Below are positions 13,201 to 26,200 of a DNA stretch of 64,000 bases, one piece after another; within the stretch, counting starts at the first letter, position 1, and each line of letters begins with the position of its first letter. The position numbers and the translations under genes were made by a program. The notes beneath the pieces are model-generated. The model saw only the letters and a program-made list of their open reading frames with translations, was not told the DNA's origin and did not search any database. Origin of the DNA: Conchocele bisecta (lineage: Eukaryota; Mollusca; Bivalvia; Lucinida; Thyasiridae); assembly GCA_029237695.1 (NCBI GenBank), contig CM055272.1, forward strand, positions 30,762,791 to 30,826,790, written 5' to 3'.

Positions 13201-14205
13201 TTTCATATAGAACTAACAAATGCATATATTTCATGATTAAAAGTATGCAGAATTATTATACTGAATGTATTACATTATCACAGCCAAATTGGCTGTGATA
13301 ATGTAATAAATTCAGTATAATAAAAATTAATAAATTTATCATAAAATTGAAAATTTCTCCCTCAAAGTATACTTTGCTACTAAAGTATACTTTGCAATGT
13401 TGATGAAATATGCTACATAAACGGCCCCCCTGGTCTTGAAGGAACTAGAATTGTAACCAAATAAGTACTGTAATGACCCTAAATATTCGAACACCATTTG
13501 TTTGGGAAAACCACAACAGTGAGCGTGCCGATATTTAGGGTTAACATGTCAGTAGTTTTCGTCTAATCATACTAACAATGTATGTGGCTATAATTTGTTT
13601 AGGGAATCCTATTTAATACATGTAGGGGTTTCACAAAGCAAATTGTGTCCGAATATTTAGAGTTACTACGTCTGAAACACGGTGTCATTAACTCTATGCA
13701 TGCTGGGAAACTAGCGGGATATAAATACGCGCAGTTCAAAAATAGCAGATAATGATGAATATTCATTATATTTGTCTTTATTATATACATACTTGCGTTT
13801 CCCATTGAAACACAATGCAACGCAAGACGTCAATATTTTGTCCATAGTGACGTCTCGTGAGTTCATATTGGTCAGTGCCGGAACTACGTTTCACATCGCA
13901 AAATAGTTCCTTCTAAATCACCACTAATTTGTTTCTTTTAATTATGTTTGGTATCATCTTTGAGGCGCAAATAAATTGCGAGTGATTTACGTCAACGCCC
14001 TGCAGATTATTGCTATGTAGTTCAACCCTTTGAACCCGACAATCCGCTAGAGCGGTATTTGGAAACAGGACAGCTCGTGACGAGCCATCTCATCTGGATC
14101 TACATTTTTTGCAAGTAATTTTCATATTTTTAGAACAAACACACCCCCTTTTTAGCTCGACTATTCGAAGAATAAGTAGAGCTTATGTTGTCATCCCGGC
14201 GTCGG

Positions 14206-14244
<39 letters not shown>

Positions 14245-17200
14245 ACGCCTTGGTTAAGTTTTTTTTTAGTCAAGCTTGTATATGGAATACTACTGGCCCT
14301 ACACCCACCATACTTGGACAACTTCATCTCCTAGTGATGTACATCAATAACCCCTGATCTATATTTGACCTTGACCTACATTTCCTCTTGAATTACTTGG
14401 TTAATTCCCCTTGGTTAAGGTTTTTAGTCAACCTTGGTTAAGGTTTTTAGTCAAGTTTGTATATGCAATACTATTGGCCCTACACCCACCATACTTGGAC
14501 AACTTCATCTCCTAGTGATGCACATCAATAACCCCTGATCTATATTTGACCTTGACCTACATTTCCTCTTGAATTACTTACTTAATTCCCCTTGGTTAAG
14601 GTTTTTACTCAACCTTGGTTAAGGTTTTTTTTCAAGCTTGCACATTGAATACTATTGTGCATCCAGACACCATACTTCGACAACCTTTTCTCATAGGTAT
14701 GTACATCAATAACCCCTGATCTATATTTGACCTTCGCCTACATTTCCTCTTCAATTACTTACTTAATTCCTTTTGGTTAATGTTTTTAGTCAACCTTCTA
14801 TATGGAATACTACTGGCCCTACACCCACCATACTTGGACAACTTCATCTCCTAGTGATGTACATCAACAACTCCTGATCTATATTTGACCTTGACCTACA
14901 TTTCCTCTTGAATTGCTTAATTCCCCTTGGTTAACGTTTTTAGTCAAGCTTGTAGATGGAATACTCCTGGCCCTACACCAACCATACTTGGACAACTTCA
15001 TCTCCTAGTGATGTACATCAACAACCCCTGACCTATATTTGACCTTGACCTACATTTAACCTTGAATTACTTACTTAATTCCCCTTGGTTACGGTTTTTA
15101 CTCGACCTTGGTTAAGCTTTTTACTCAAGCTTGTACATGGAATACTATTGTGCATACAGACACCATAATTGGACAACCTTTTCTCATAGTGATGTACATC
15201 AATAACCCCTGATCTATATTTCACATTGACCTACATTTCCTCTTGAATTACTTAATTAATTATCTTTGGTTAAGGTTTTTAGTCAAGCTTGTAGATGGAA
15301 TACTTATGGCCCTACACCAACCATACTTGGACAACTTCATCTCCTAGTGATGTACATCAACAACCCCTGACCTATATTTGACCTTGACCTACATTTAACC
15401 TTAAATTACTTACTTAATTCCCCTTGGTTAAGGTTTTTACTCAACCTTGGTTAAGGTTTTTTGTCAAGCTTGTAGATGGAATACTATTGTGCATACAGAC
15501 ACCATACTTGGATAGCTTTTTCTCATATTGATGTACAGTACATCAATAACCCCTGACCTTTATTTTACCTTCACCTACATTTAACCTTCAATTACTTGGT
15601 TAATGTTTATAGTCAAGCTTGTATATGGAATACTTCTGGGCCTACGTCAACCATACTTGGACAACTTCATCTCCTAGTGATGTACATCAATAATCCCTGA
15701 CCTATATTTCACCTTGACCTACTTTTATCCTTGGATTACTTAGTTATCTCCCCTTGGTTACGTTTTTTACTCAAGCTTGTATATGGAATACTCCTGGGCC
15801 TACAGCAACCATACTTGGAAAACCACGCATCTACGTCCAAGGTCAAGGTCACTGTTGAAGGTCAAAGGTCAAACCTATTGAAATTCCCTTCCGCTCTATA
15901 TCTTCTACACCGATGCATGGATTATCAAATGGCTTGGCACAAATGTTTCTCATGATGAGAAGGTGTGTCGCCATCAATAACCACGCACCTACGTCCGAGG
16001 TCAAGGTCACAGTTGAAGGTCAAAGGTCAAACCTATTGAAATTCCCTTCCGCTCTATATCTTCTACACTGATGCATGGATTATCAAATTGCTAACCACGC
16101 ACCTACGTTCAAGGTCACAGTTGAAGGTCAAACCTATTGAAATTCCCTTCCGCTCTATATCTTCTACACCGATGCATGGATTATCAAATGGCTTGGCACA
16201 GATGTTTCTCATGTTGAGAAGGTGTGTCACAATCAATAACCACGCACCTACGTCCAAGGTCAAGGTCACAGTTGAAGGTCAAAGGTCAAACCTATTGAAA
16301 TTTCCTTCCGCTCTATATCTTCTACACCGATGCATGGATTATCAAATGCATTGGCACAAATGTTTCTCAGGATGAGAAGGTGTGTCGCGATCAATAACCA
16401 CGCACCTACATCCAAGGTCAAGGTCACAGTTGAAGCTCAAAGGTAAAACATATTGAAATTCCCAAATGGCTTGGCACAAATGTTTCTCACGATGAGAAGG
16501 TGTGTCGCGATCAATAACCACGCACCTACGTCCAAGGTCAAGGTCACTGTTGAAGGTCAAAGGTCAAACCTATTGAACTTCCCTTCCTCTATATGTCTTC
16601 TACACCGATGCATGGATTATCAAATGGCTTGGCACAAATGTTTCTCATGATGAGAAGGTGTGTCCCGATCAATAACCACGCACCTACGTCCGAGGTCAAG
16701 GTCACAGTTGAAGGTCAAAGGTCAAACCTATTGAAATTCCCTTCCGCTCTATATCTTCTACACTGATGCATGGATTATCAAATTGCTAACCACGCACCTA
16801 CGTCCAAGGTCACAGTTGAAGGTCAAAGGTCAAACCTATTGAAATTCCCTTCCGCTCTATATCTTCTACACCGATGCATGGATTATCAAATGGCTTGGCA
16901 CAGATGTTTCTCATGATGAGAAGGTGTGTCCCAATCAATAACCACGCACCTACGTCCAAGGTCAAGGTTACAGTTGAAGGTCAAAGGTCAAACCTATTGA
17001 AATTCCCTTCCGCTCTATATCTTCTACACCGATGCATGCATTATCAAATGCCTTGGCACAAATGTTTCTCAGGATGAGAAGGTGTGTCTCGATCAATAAC
17101 CACGCACCTACGTCCAAGGTCAAGGTCATAGTTGAAGGTCAAAGGTCAAACCTATTGAAATTCCCTTCCGCTCTATATCTTCTACACCGATGCATGGATT

Positions 17201-20200
17201 ATCACACTATGCCCAGGGTCAAGGTCACAGACTTGATGCGTTTGAAACCTTAACGCTCGGCTAAGTGGCTTATGATCAAAAATGCCTCGTTTTCTTTGGC
17301 TGCCAGTGGGGGTATTCGTGTGCCGACAGGCCACATTTCTAGTTTCCCTTGGTTAATGTTTTTAGTCAACCTTGGTTAAGGTTTTTATGTAGGCCGCAGC
17401 CACCTTCTTTGTCAAGCTATGTGTACATCGACACCCTCGTAGTCGAGCTATGCTGTTCTCCTACAGCTCTTCTTTATAAATGAACTAGTCTGAAAATCAT
17501 TTTCTGACGATTGAATTGGTTGCAAAATTAACATATCGAACTCCATTCCAGTTACTTAGAATGGGTTAATGCGCCAAATGAAAATTATATTCCGCAGTTG
17601 TTGCGTGTGGTGCAGCCTATGGAACCGTCCTGGTACCAATGCTAAAATATATGTATCCTAATTAGGAGATACTAACTCCTAATTAGGATACATTATCTCC
17701 TAATTACGAGTTAATATTTCTTAATTAGGACGCTTCCATAGCAGCCTTATAGTGCAACCAGTTGCATATAAAGCGGAAAACATGCAGCTAACACAGAGTT
17801 AAAGTTGGCGTCCCACATCACAAGTTGTAATATAGGGAGACATAGTTGTTTCGTCCATTATGTACTGAGATATAACATTTTTTGGGCAAAATAATCATTC
17901 ATTTATCATTACCGGACGTGTTAATTGATATTATTATCATTTTTACATCGAACTTGAATTGCCACTTTGACATCAGGAGCGATAACCGTGATTCCTTAAA
18001 CTGAAACAGCTACTTTTTATCTCTATTTATTTTTTGTATGTGCAATTATCATACATGTACATGTACTTTATAATAATTTATGTCGATAAAATATTTATTC
18101 ATGTGACTCGGTTAGTTGATATAAATAATTTAAAAATGTCCTGCCTCATTTGCATATCAGAATAGCCTGATAACACCGCGCGTCTCTATCTATAGTTACC
18201 GAATTATACACTTATTGAATTCCTATAAATTACATGTTGTGACTAACAGATGGCAACCACAAACTGTAATGAACAATCACTGTTGCAGATGTTTGAACCC
18301 GAGGAGTACGTACTTGACAGTAGTGATCCGACTCGGGCGACAGGGTATGTTTTGTTTTCTTTATTACACTCTTGCGAGTTATTTGTATGGGTTTCGCTGT
18401 GAAAGAAAACCCGTAATGAACTCCTTACAAATAATACACCGTGAAGAGAACACCCGTAATTGCGCGCCTGTTTTCTTGGAAACCACGAGCTACCATGCAA
18501 AATGTTTACTTTTTATTACAGTCAAAATAAAGTTATTTGAAAACTTGGAAAGGGTTTCAACTAATCTAGAATATTAACATGATTAATGTGATTGAACACA
18601 TTCCAAACATGCAGTCAAATATATCTGGTTCATAGAAACAGCTGCGTAATTTGGATTTCAAAAAATTGCATTTGACGTCACACAACGTAACGCTAAAACG
18701 CGGGAAAACACGTCATTGTGTAACTATTCATGCGCACATCACAATTCATTGCTTATAATCTCAAAAATAGACTAAATGTGCATATATATCCGCCGTGGAA
18801 GTGTAATAAATAGGATATTCCATCGTACATGTTTGAATAGAGGAAATAATACACTCGTGTCCGTCGGCTTCCGTGAAAGCAACTCGTTCGCTACGCTCAC
18901 TCGTTCATTACGGACATGGGACTTGTGGGTTTTGCGACCAGTGTAGATCCAGATCAGCCTGTGCATCCGCACAGTCTGATCAGGATCTGCACGGTTCGTC
19001 ATTTCATCAGTGAAACACTCGCCATGCTTCTAACAAGCAACATAGAGCTCGTTATCAGGCTACATGCGTGTGCTATTAGATCAGTAGCCTATTTCATCAA
19101 CATTGCAAAGTATACTTTAGTAGCAAAGTATACTTTGAGGGAGAAATTTTCAATTTTATGATAAATGTATTAATTTTTATTATACTGAATTTATTGCATT
19201 ATCACAGCCATTATGGCTGTGATAATGTAATACATTCAGTATAATAATTCTGCATACTTTTAATCATGCAATACATGCATTTGTTAGTTCTATATGAAAT
19301 AATGCATTTCAGGAAAAATAAATGATTACTCCCTCAAAGTATACTTTGCTAGTAAAGTATACTTTGCAATGTTGATGAAATAGGCTACAGGAGCTACACT
19401 GGTCACAAATATCTTATAACAACCACATATTATGATTTGAGCAATGGCTTCACTGCTCCGCCGCTGCCTTAGATGTATCTAGTTTGTATTAACTGCTATT
19501 TGGTAATAATATTTTCTTTTGTCTCTTTTCGACCGGAAATAAAAGAAACAAGCCATATGATGTGTACTAATTTTCTGTAAATGACATCGAAAGAACGCGG
19601 CATTATAATTATTTATTTGTCATTTACTTTGTTCGTCAACTTCGACGTCATATACAGAAAATATCACAGTTTCTGTGAATATTGTATATGAACAATCACA
19701 CAAAATCACATGGGTTGTTTCATTAATGTGGGAAATGGCAAGTTCAAAAGAAACACATGTGTCGATAAGGTAAATATAGCTTGGAAATTAAAAAAAACAA
19801 CACAACAAATAGTGTAAATTCCAAAAATAATAAAACTATGTTATGCATTTGATTTGTCCTATTAAAAAAACGTCTAGAGAATGTTTGCTACTACTAACAA
19901 GTTGTGTAAATAGAGGATCTTACATGAGTGATGATTAATATGATATTTATTTAACGACTTTACTGATTTCATGAGGCTAGCCTCGTTTCTTATGAAATCA
20001 GTAAAGTCGTTAAATAAATATCATATTAAATCAAAACACATGTTAGAATTTATTAGCACATCATCATAAGTTGAAGTTGTACTGATGTTTTCTGTGGCTG
20101 GCTCATTTGCATATTTATTACACCAGTATATTATTATTTGTATTACACTGTGTTAATACACTGCGAAAGCCCATTTTATGCAATACAATAACATATGGAC

Positions 20201-23200
20201 ATGTCTTTGTTTTATTTACCCCGTGCATGACTGTACCACAAGGAATACTCAAGGTTTGGACGCTCAGCCATTATTTTCTCTGGTGCTGCACTTAACTAAA
20301 ATAAGTCGCCTCCGATATGTTACCTACGGCTACAATTTGACCCATTAAAAAGTGTGAGCAACCGAAGTACATACACACAATTGTTGCGTGTAGGTCAACA
20401 TTTAGTATACTGTGTATTTTATACCTATATAATCATTGATGTACAACTAGTAAATTGTAAAAAATTAAAGAATAGGGGAAACATTTTCCCGTGGAAGCTA
20501 TCGTTTCTCTTGTTGTTGTTCTACATTCAACATAACGAAATGAAGCTTTCAAATTTACAAGATATACATGTAAATGTCAGATAAACATCTCGACACGGTA
20601 AACCAACCAATGTATGCATGTGTTTGTTCTTTATCAATAATTTATCGATACAGCTTTGACAGTTTTGTATCGCTAACATTTCAAACACGCCGGATAACAG
20701 ATTGCAAAAATCACTCTTCCATGTGTTACATTAAAGAGATGGGATTAAATTGCTACCCTCGCGACTGGTATTGAGCGGGGTAGCCATTTTGTTTCAACTG
20801 CACTCTGCGCCGGCGTAAGGCCATACCCAAGGTGCATGAAATCTTGCCCACTCCAAAGTAAGTATTATGTGATATTTTCCTTAATATGAAACGGATTTTG
20901 ATGAAATATGGCGCAGCAAACGCGTCCTCGTGAGCTGCATTTGGTCGTTCAGTGAGTTCGGCACAGACTTATGTCGTTTTGGCGAAGAATCGATTTCCGT
21001 GTCTACCGAGTCGGAAATCGATTCTTCGCAAGCACGACAGAGAAGTTTGGGCCACATCACAGAGACCATCAAATGCAGCTTAACAAGACGCGTTTGATGC
21101 GCCATATTTCCTCAAAATCCGTTACGTAATAAGGACAATATAAAATAATACGTACTTTGAATCGGATGAATTCTGGAAGTTTCAGTACTTGTTGTTGTTG
21201 TTAGTACCACGTGATTATACACCTTGATACCATATATTTTCTATGTTAAGGACCAACTATATACCTCATCATCGTTTGATTCAAAGATAATTGCTTCGTA
21301 AATGTGAATAATGTATAACATGCATGTATATTATGTGAACACTGCCTCGTTACTGTATCCTATACGGCACATGGGGTGGCCAAGTCGGCCATCATTGTGT
21401 TTTCCAGCCATCAGCTAGTTTCACATGTTCTGCCGGTTGACAAAGAACTAAAAATGTGAAGTAGAACATATGATCACATCAATGTTTATCTAGGGATGAT
21501 GCTTCATTACGCACACCCCCACATCCAAATTCTCAAGGCCAAGGTCATTTATTTACTTGTAATGTTTACCGGTTTTGTAACAGAAATGCGTTAAAGTTAT
21601 TGTTTTTTTCACAATATATGCTGTATGTGTCGAATGCACGAAGTGGTGCAACTGTACGATTGCTTGTACATACAAAGATGGCGGAGATGGAAACTCAATG
21701 CTCCATATAGTATACTGTGTCAAGACAATATTCACATACGTTATATTAATATTTTACATCACTCTTATGAAGCAATTATCATTGAAGTCAAATGTATCTA
21801 TCTATCACCTATTACCTTAAGCGTCCATCCAGTTGACCAAAACCTGCCTACGTATCCTTTAACAACAAACAAGGCCTTGACAAAAACAACTATTGTATAC
21901 TTATGTTAAAAACTTCCTCAACCCTGGAAGTTTTTAGCATACATTTAAATTTCCGCAATCAATCTTTAGAAACAAAAACGATAAACATACTCTATCAAAC
22001 TGGACATTCACGAACAGATTTAACACTTGGACAAGTCCCCAATCAGTTTTCATATTACTTCACTAGTAAATATTGTAAAATAGCATAAACAGTGTGTTTG
22101 TTTTTTCATAGAACTACTTTCAAAACCTACCCGCACGCGGACGCTTACCAGAGAAAGAACATGCTATGGACACGGTGCCGTGAAACATTTTTGATATCCA
22201 GTCAATACAATTTTTGCATTTTACAGCCATTTGAAGGTGTTGACGGGATAAATAGAGCCTCGCCCATCCCGTTTCCTGAGCCTTGCCAGATATTTTTTCC
22301 CATTCACGGCACTAACCTACTATTCTCTATTTCACCTCCACTCACATCCGCAAATATAGGTCTGTCCATTCACATGTCCATTGTTTATATGACTCCGCAG
22401 TCTGTTCTGATTGCAGATTGCTTCAAGCGAAGCGTGTGGGCACGTTTCTTGTCCGCAACACCCAGACTGGGCCTGGTAAGGTATGTTTGGTCAATCGTCG
22501 GATACACAGGTGTAAGACTCGGACCTGTGACATCAACAATGAACATTAAACAAATCCTATTACTCCACCCACCTGGTATCGTACTGTACGTTACATACTC
22601 ATGTAGAAATGTGATTGTAGACTATATACGTAACATACAGAACGGAACTAGGTGGGTGGGGTAAATTTTCAATGGACATTGTATGTCAAAAGTTCGAGTC
22701 TTCCACCTTTGCTCGGATAAAAAGATTAACACAGTAACACAGCTTAATGCTCAGACAATCAAGTTACTTGATTTCAAGCACATTCTTCAAGTATTTTTAA
22801 ATAAGGAAGTTGACGATATTGGCAAGATTAGCGTAGGCTGTAGTGTAGGAGGTGAGTTGTGTCACAGACGTTGACAACATGGGCGACAAAACCGCGCTTG
22901 AAATGTACAGTTCGAGTGATTATCATAGATCTCTTGACTTTGTCTTGTACTTTTAAACACAATTTTTGTCGTCTGTCGTTTTTATTAATTTCCAATTTTC
23001 TCAACAAAAACATGGTTTGACAGGAATTTAGAATCATTTCCATTGGAAATGATTCTAAAGGGCTGTCAAACCATGTTTTTCTTGAGAAAAAAGAGAGAAC
23101 ATAAGACACAGCAGCAGACGATAATGTTCAGTTCCCGCCTTTTACGGGTTACAACCTCACAATGCTGTTGGATTGAGCAAAGTTCCGAGTCAGCAATTAA

Positions 23201-26200
23201 AGGTACATGCTCACTCAGTAGACACAAAATGTTCTTTATAGGAATTAAATAAGTGTATAATTGTATCACTATTCCACCAGTTATAACATTATGAGTGGCC
23301 GCTATACAGGTATAATCATTTAGTAATACATGTTATAATTCACCATTATTTTGATGTGCAATGATCATACTTTATAATCTGTCGAAAATATTTATTTTTC
23401 AGGTTACGCATTTAATTAGTATAAATAATTAAAAAATATCATGCCTTATTTGCATATGAAAATAGCGTGATACCACTGCGAGTCACTATCAGTAAAAACA
23501 ATATTACTAAATGATTATATCTGTATAGCGGGCACTCGTAATCTTTAGAACTGGAGGAATAGTGACACAATTATACACTTATTTAATTCCTATAACAACA
23601 GTTTGTGCCTACTTAGTGGGCATGTACATGTACCTTTAACCCTTACACCGCTATCTTATTTCGTTTATTTTCTATTTTCCATTTTCACTTTATAATAATT
23701 TACAACATGCTTTGACAGCACTTCAGAATCGTTTCCATTGGAAATGATTCTGAAATGCTGTCAAAGCATGTTTTTTTTAGAAATAAGGCAAGATATAGAA
23801 GCAACAGCAGACGACAATTGTTGTGAGTAGCGGTCTAAAGGTGACAATTGTTGTGAGTAGCGGTCTAAAGATGACAATTGTTGTGTGTAGCGGTCTAAAG
23901 GTGACAATTGTTGTGAGTAGCGGTCTAAAGATGACAACTGTTGTGAGTAGCGGTCTAAAGGTGACAATTGTTGTGAGTAGCGGTCTAAAGATGATCTAAT
24001 ATTCGATGTATCCACTGATCTGTATTTTCAGGTGCTGAACGTAAAAGCCGACACGTTGGTAAAAAAATTCAAAATTACAGAAAAGGTATATAAGTGTATA
24101 CTGTATACTCGTATATGGTACATTGTATACGTCCATTATACTCATTGACCCTTTAAATTCAGTCATACTTTCAAATTATATACAATTATATACATGTACT
24201 ACTCAGGGGCGGATCTGGAGTGGGGGGGGGGGGTCCGGAGTTGCAACCCCCCCCCCCCCCCCCCGTTCAGCCACGGAGTTTACATAGATCGCAGTTTACC
24301 ACCAGTTGGAGTCTGAATTTAAATGCCGTAAAACACAGGAAAGTGCATTTTGAAGAGCTCGAAAATAGGACAACCCACTAGTTGCGAACGGTAACTCTTG
24401 CAATTACTCCCGTACGGGAGTAGATTGCAGGAGTTACCTTCGCAACTCGACAACCCCCGTTCCCCAAATGCTGGATCCGCCCCTGTTATTGTCTGTTCTG
24501 CCGGCGAGATATACAGTATCATGTGCTTAGTTGCTGCATGCTCAGTAAATGACATATATTAACAATCACATCATTTTTATTTAATAAAATTTACAAAAAG
24601 AAATATGCTTTATATTCAAGTAGATACTGTCAGAAACTATGACAAATAGGGGAGATAATTTGGTTCGGCATGTTTTGGCATTTTCGTTAGACATGTACCA
24701 GTAAGGAATAATTGTAACATTTCTTTATTTTTAATTGTGAAATTCCACATTTAGAAAGAATAATAACCATTATTTAATTTTAAAAGTTTATTTTTATAAA
24801 TGTCGGAACATGTATATCCTGTGACGTAGTTTCAATGCCAGCCGCTGACTGTTTTCAGCCACCACCAGGCTTGTCATAGGAGATTAAATGCATCTTACAA
24901 TCATAATAACAATAATTAAACCTACATGTTCAGTCTATTTCACAAAACCTGATTATATTTACAGCTACACTGCTACATGTATATAAACAATGTGATAAAA
25001 TATACGTGTTGCATTGTGGATGTAGCCATAATATTTTGGCATGCTTTGTGAAACAGACAGTATTCACTGTTACAGTTTTATTTGAGACAAGCCATGTGAT
25101 TTAATATCTATGAACATGTTTCATGAAAAGAATTAAATTTGATAAAATTTAGGATATTTTCTACTTCAAACGTTGATAAAATGTTCCGAGCAAATGTAGA
25201 ATAAATTTCCGCATTGCTATGAAAATGTTGTCAATTTTTGACCTCAATTACACAGGGTATGGGATCACGTGGTCTATTGTTTACACTGCAGTAATGGCGG
25301 CGCCCGTGAGGTCTCGGGTAAATCGTATTGTTCATCAATACGACTGCGGTTTCTTCCTTTTAATGATGACCACGTTCTAGCCGTTAATGCTACGAGTCCG
25401 TCAATACCAAATTTAGCAGTATTACTTGTGTAGTTAGTCTGAACACTCTGCAGGGAAATCGGACCAAGTTTAAACAACGTTCGATTCAGGCCGATTCATA
25501 TTTCTCTGCAGAATGCTACAGACAATATCGCAGTTTCTGTAAATAGTTTTCATGAACAATCGCACTTATTATTTCACCCCTGCCTTCGTTAATTTTGCCC
25601 AGATGTAAACGTTTCTGGACATATATTTGCAATATCAACTCGCAATCAAGTAGTTTGATTGACTGTGCCCGAGCTGCAGGACAGCTCAGTCTCAGCCAAG
25701 CCAAATGCTTGCTTTCAAGCACACTAGTATTGTGTAATATAAATTGAACATATATTAGCAAGATTAGCGTAGGCGGTGGTGTAATTACAAAATTACATGG
25801 CTTGTTGTACTTTATTTAAGGAATAAAACAATGGGTTGTTGCGTTTACTGGGGTTCACTATACATTTGGTCTGTTTAAAGTGCGTGGAGTCTGAAAGACT
25901 CCTCGCAAACTTTAAACAGACCATATGTATTGTACACTCCAGTAAAAGCAATATATGGTTTTGTAACGTATATTTGTACTGAATTTTCTGGTACAGTCGA
26001 ACGTCTCTACAACAACACACTCTCTATAACAGCCGCTATTTTATATCCCAAGTGGATGATTTCCTCTGTATCTAACCCTTAGACTGCTGAGCACGAAACA
26101 TATTGTCTGCTTTTGCTTTGCATTCTTTCTCAATAAAAACATGTTTTGACAATGTTTTAGAATCATTTCCATTGAAAATGATTTTAAAATGTTTCCAAAG

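Larger units (their letters stand above)
14021..17569. mobile_element. MITE family C, copy 2, split by a 3.3-kb insertion
   Basis: The left half (14021-14153) reads CAACCCTTTGAACCCG through CACACCCCCTTTTT. The right half (17471-17569) continues TTTATAAATGAACTAGTCTG to GGGTTAA. Together they match the uninterrupted copies at 6871-7117 and 62639-62883, so 14154-17470 arrived later. Confidence 0.75.

Noticed and set aside
22092..22664. 190-codon forward frame
   Set aside because: It spans a foldback-D half copy and exon 5 in the wrong frame. Only 22417-22480, in another frame, carries the SH2 peptide.
23761..24015. Reverse frame with repeated LDRYSQQLS
   Set aside because: It is the 30-bp minisatellite read in frame; it abuts exon 6 on the opposite strand and has no non-repeat part.
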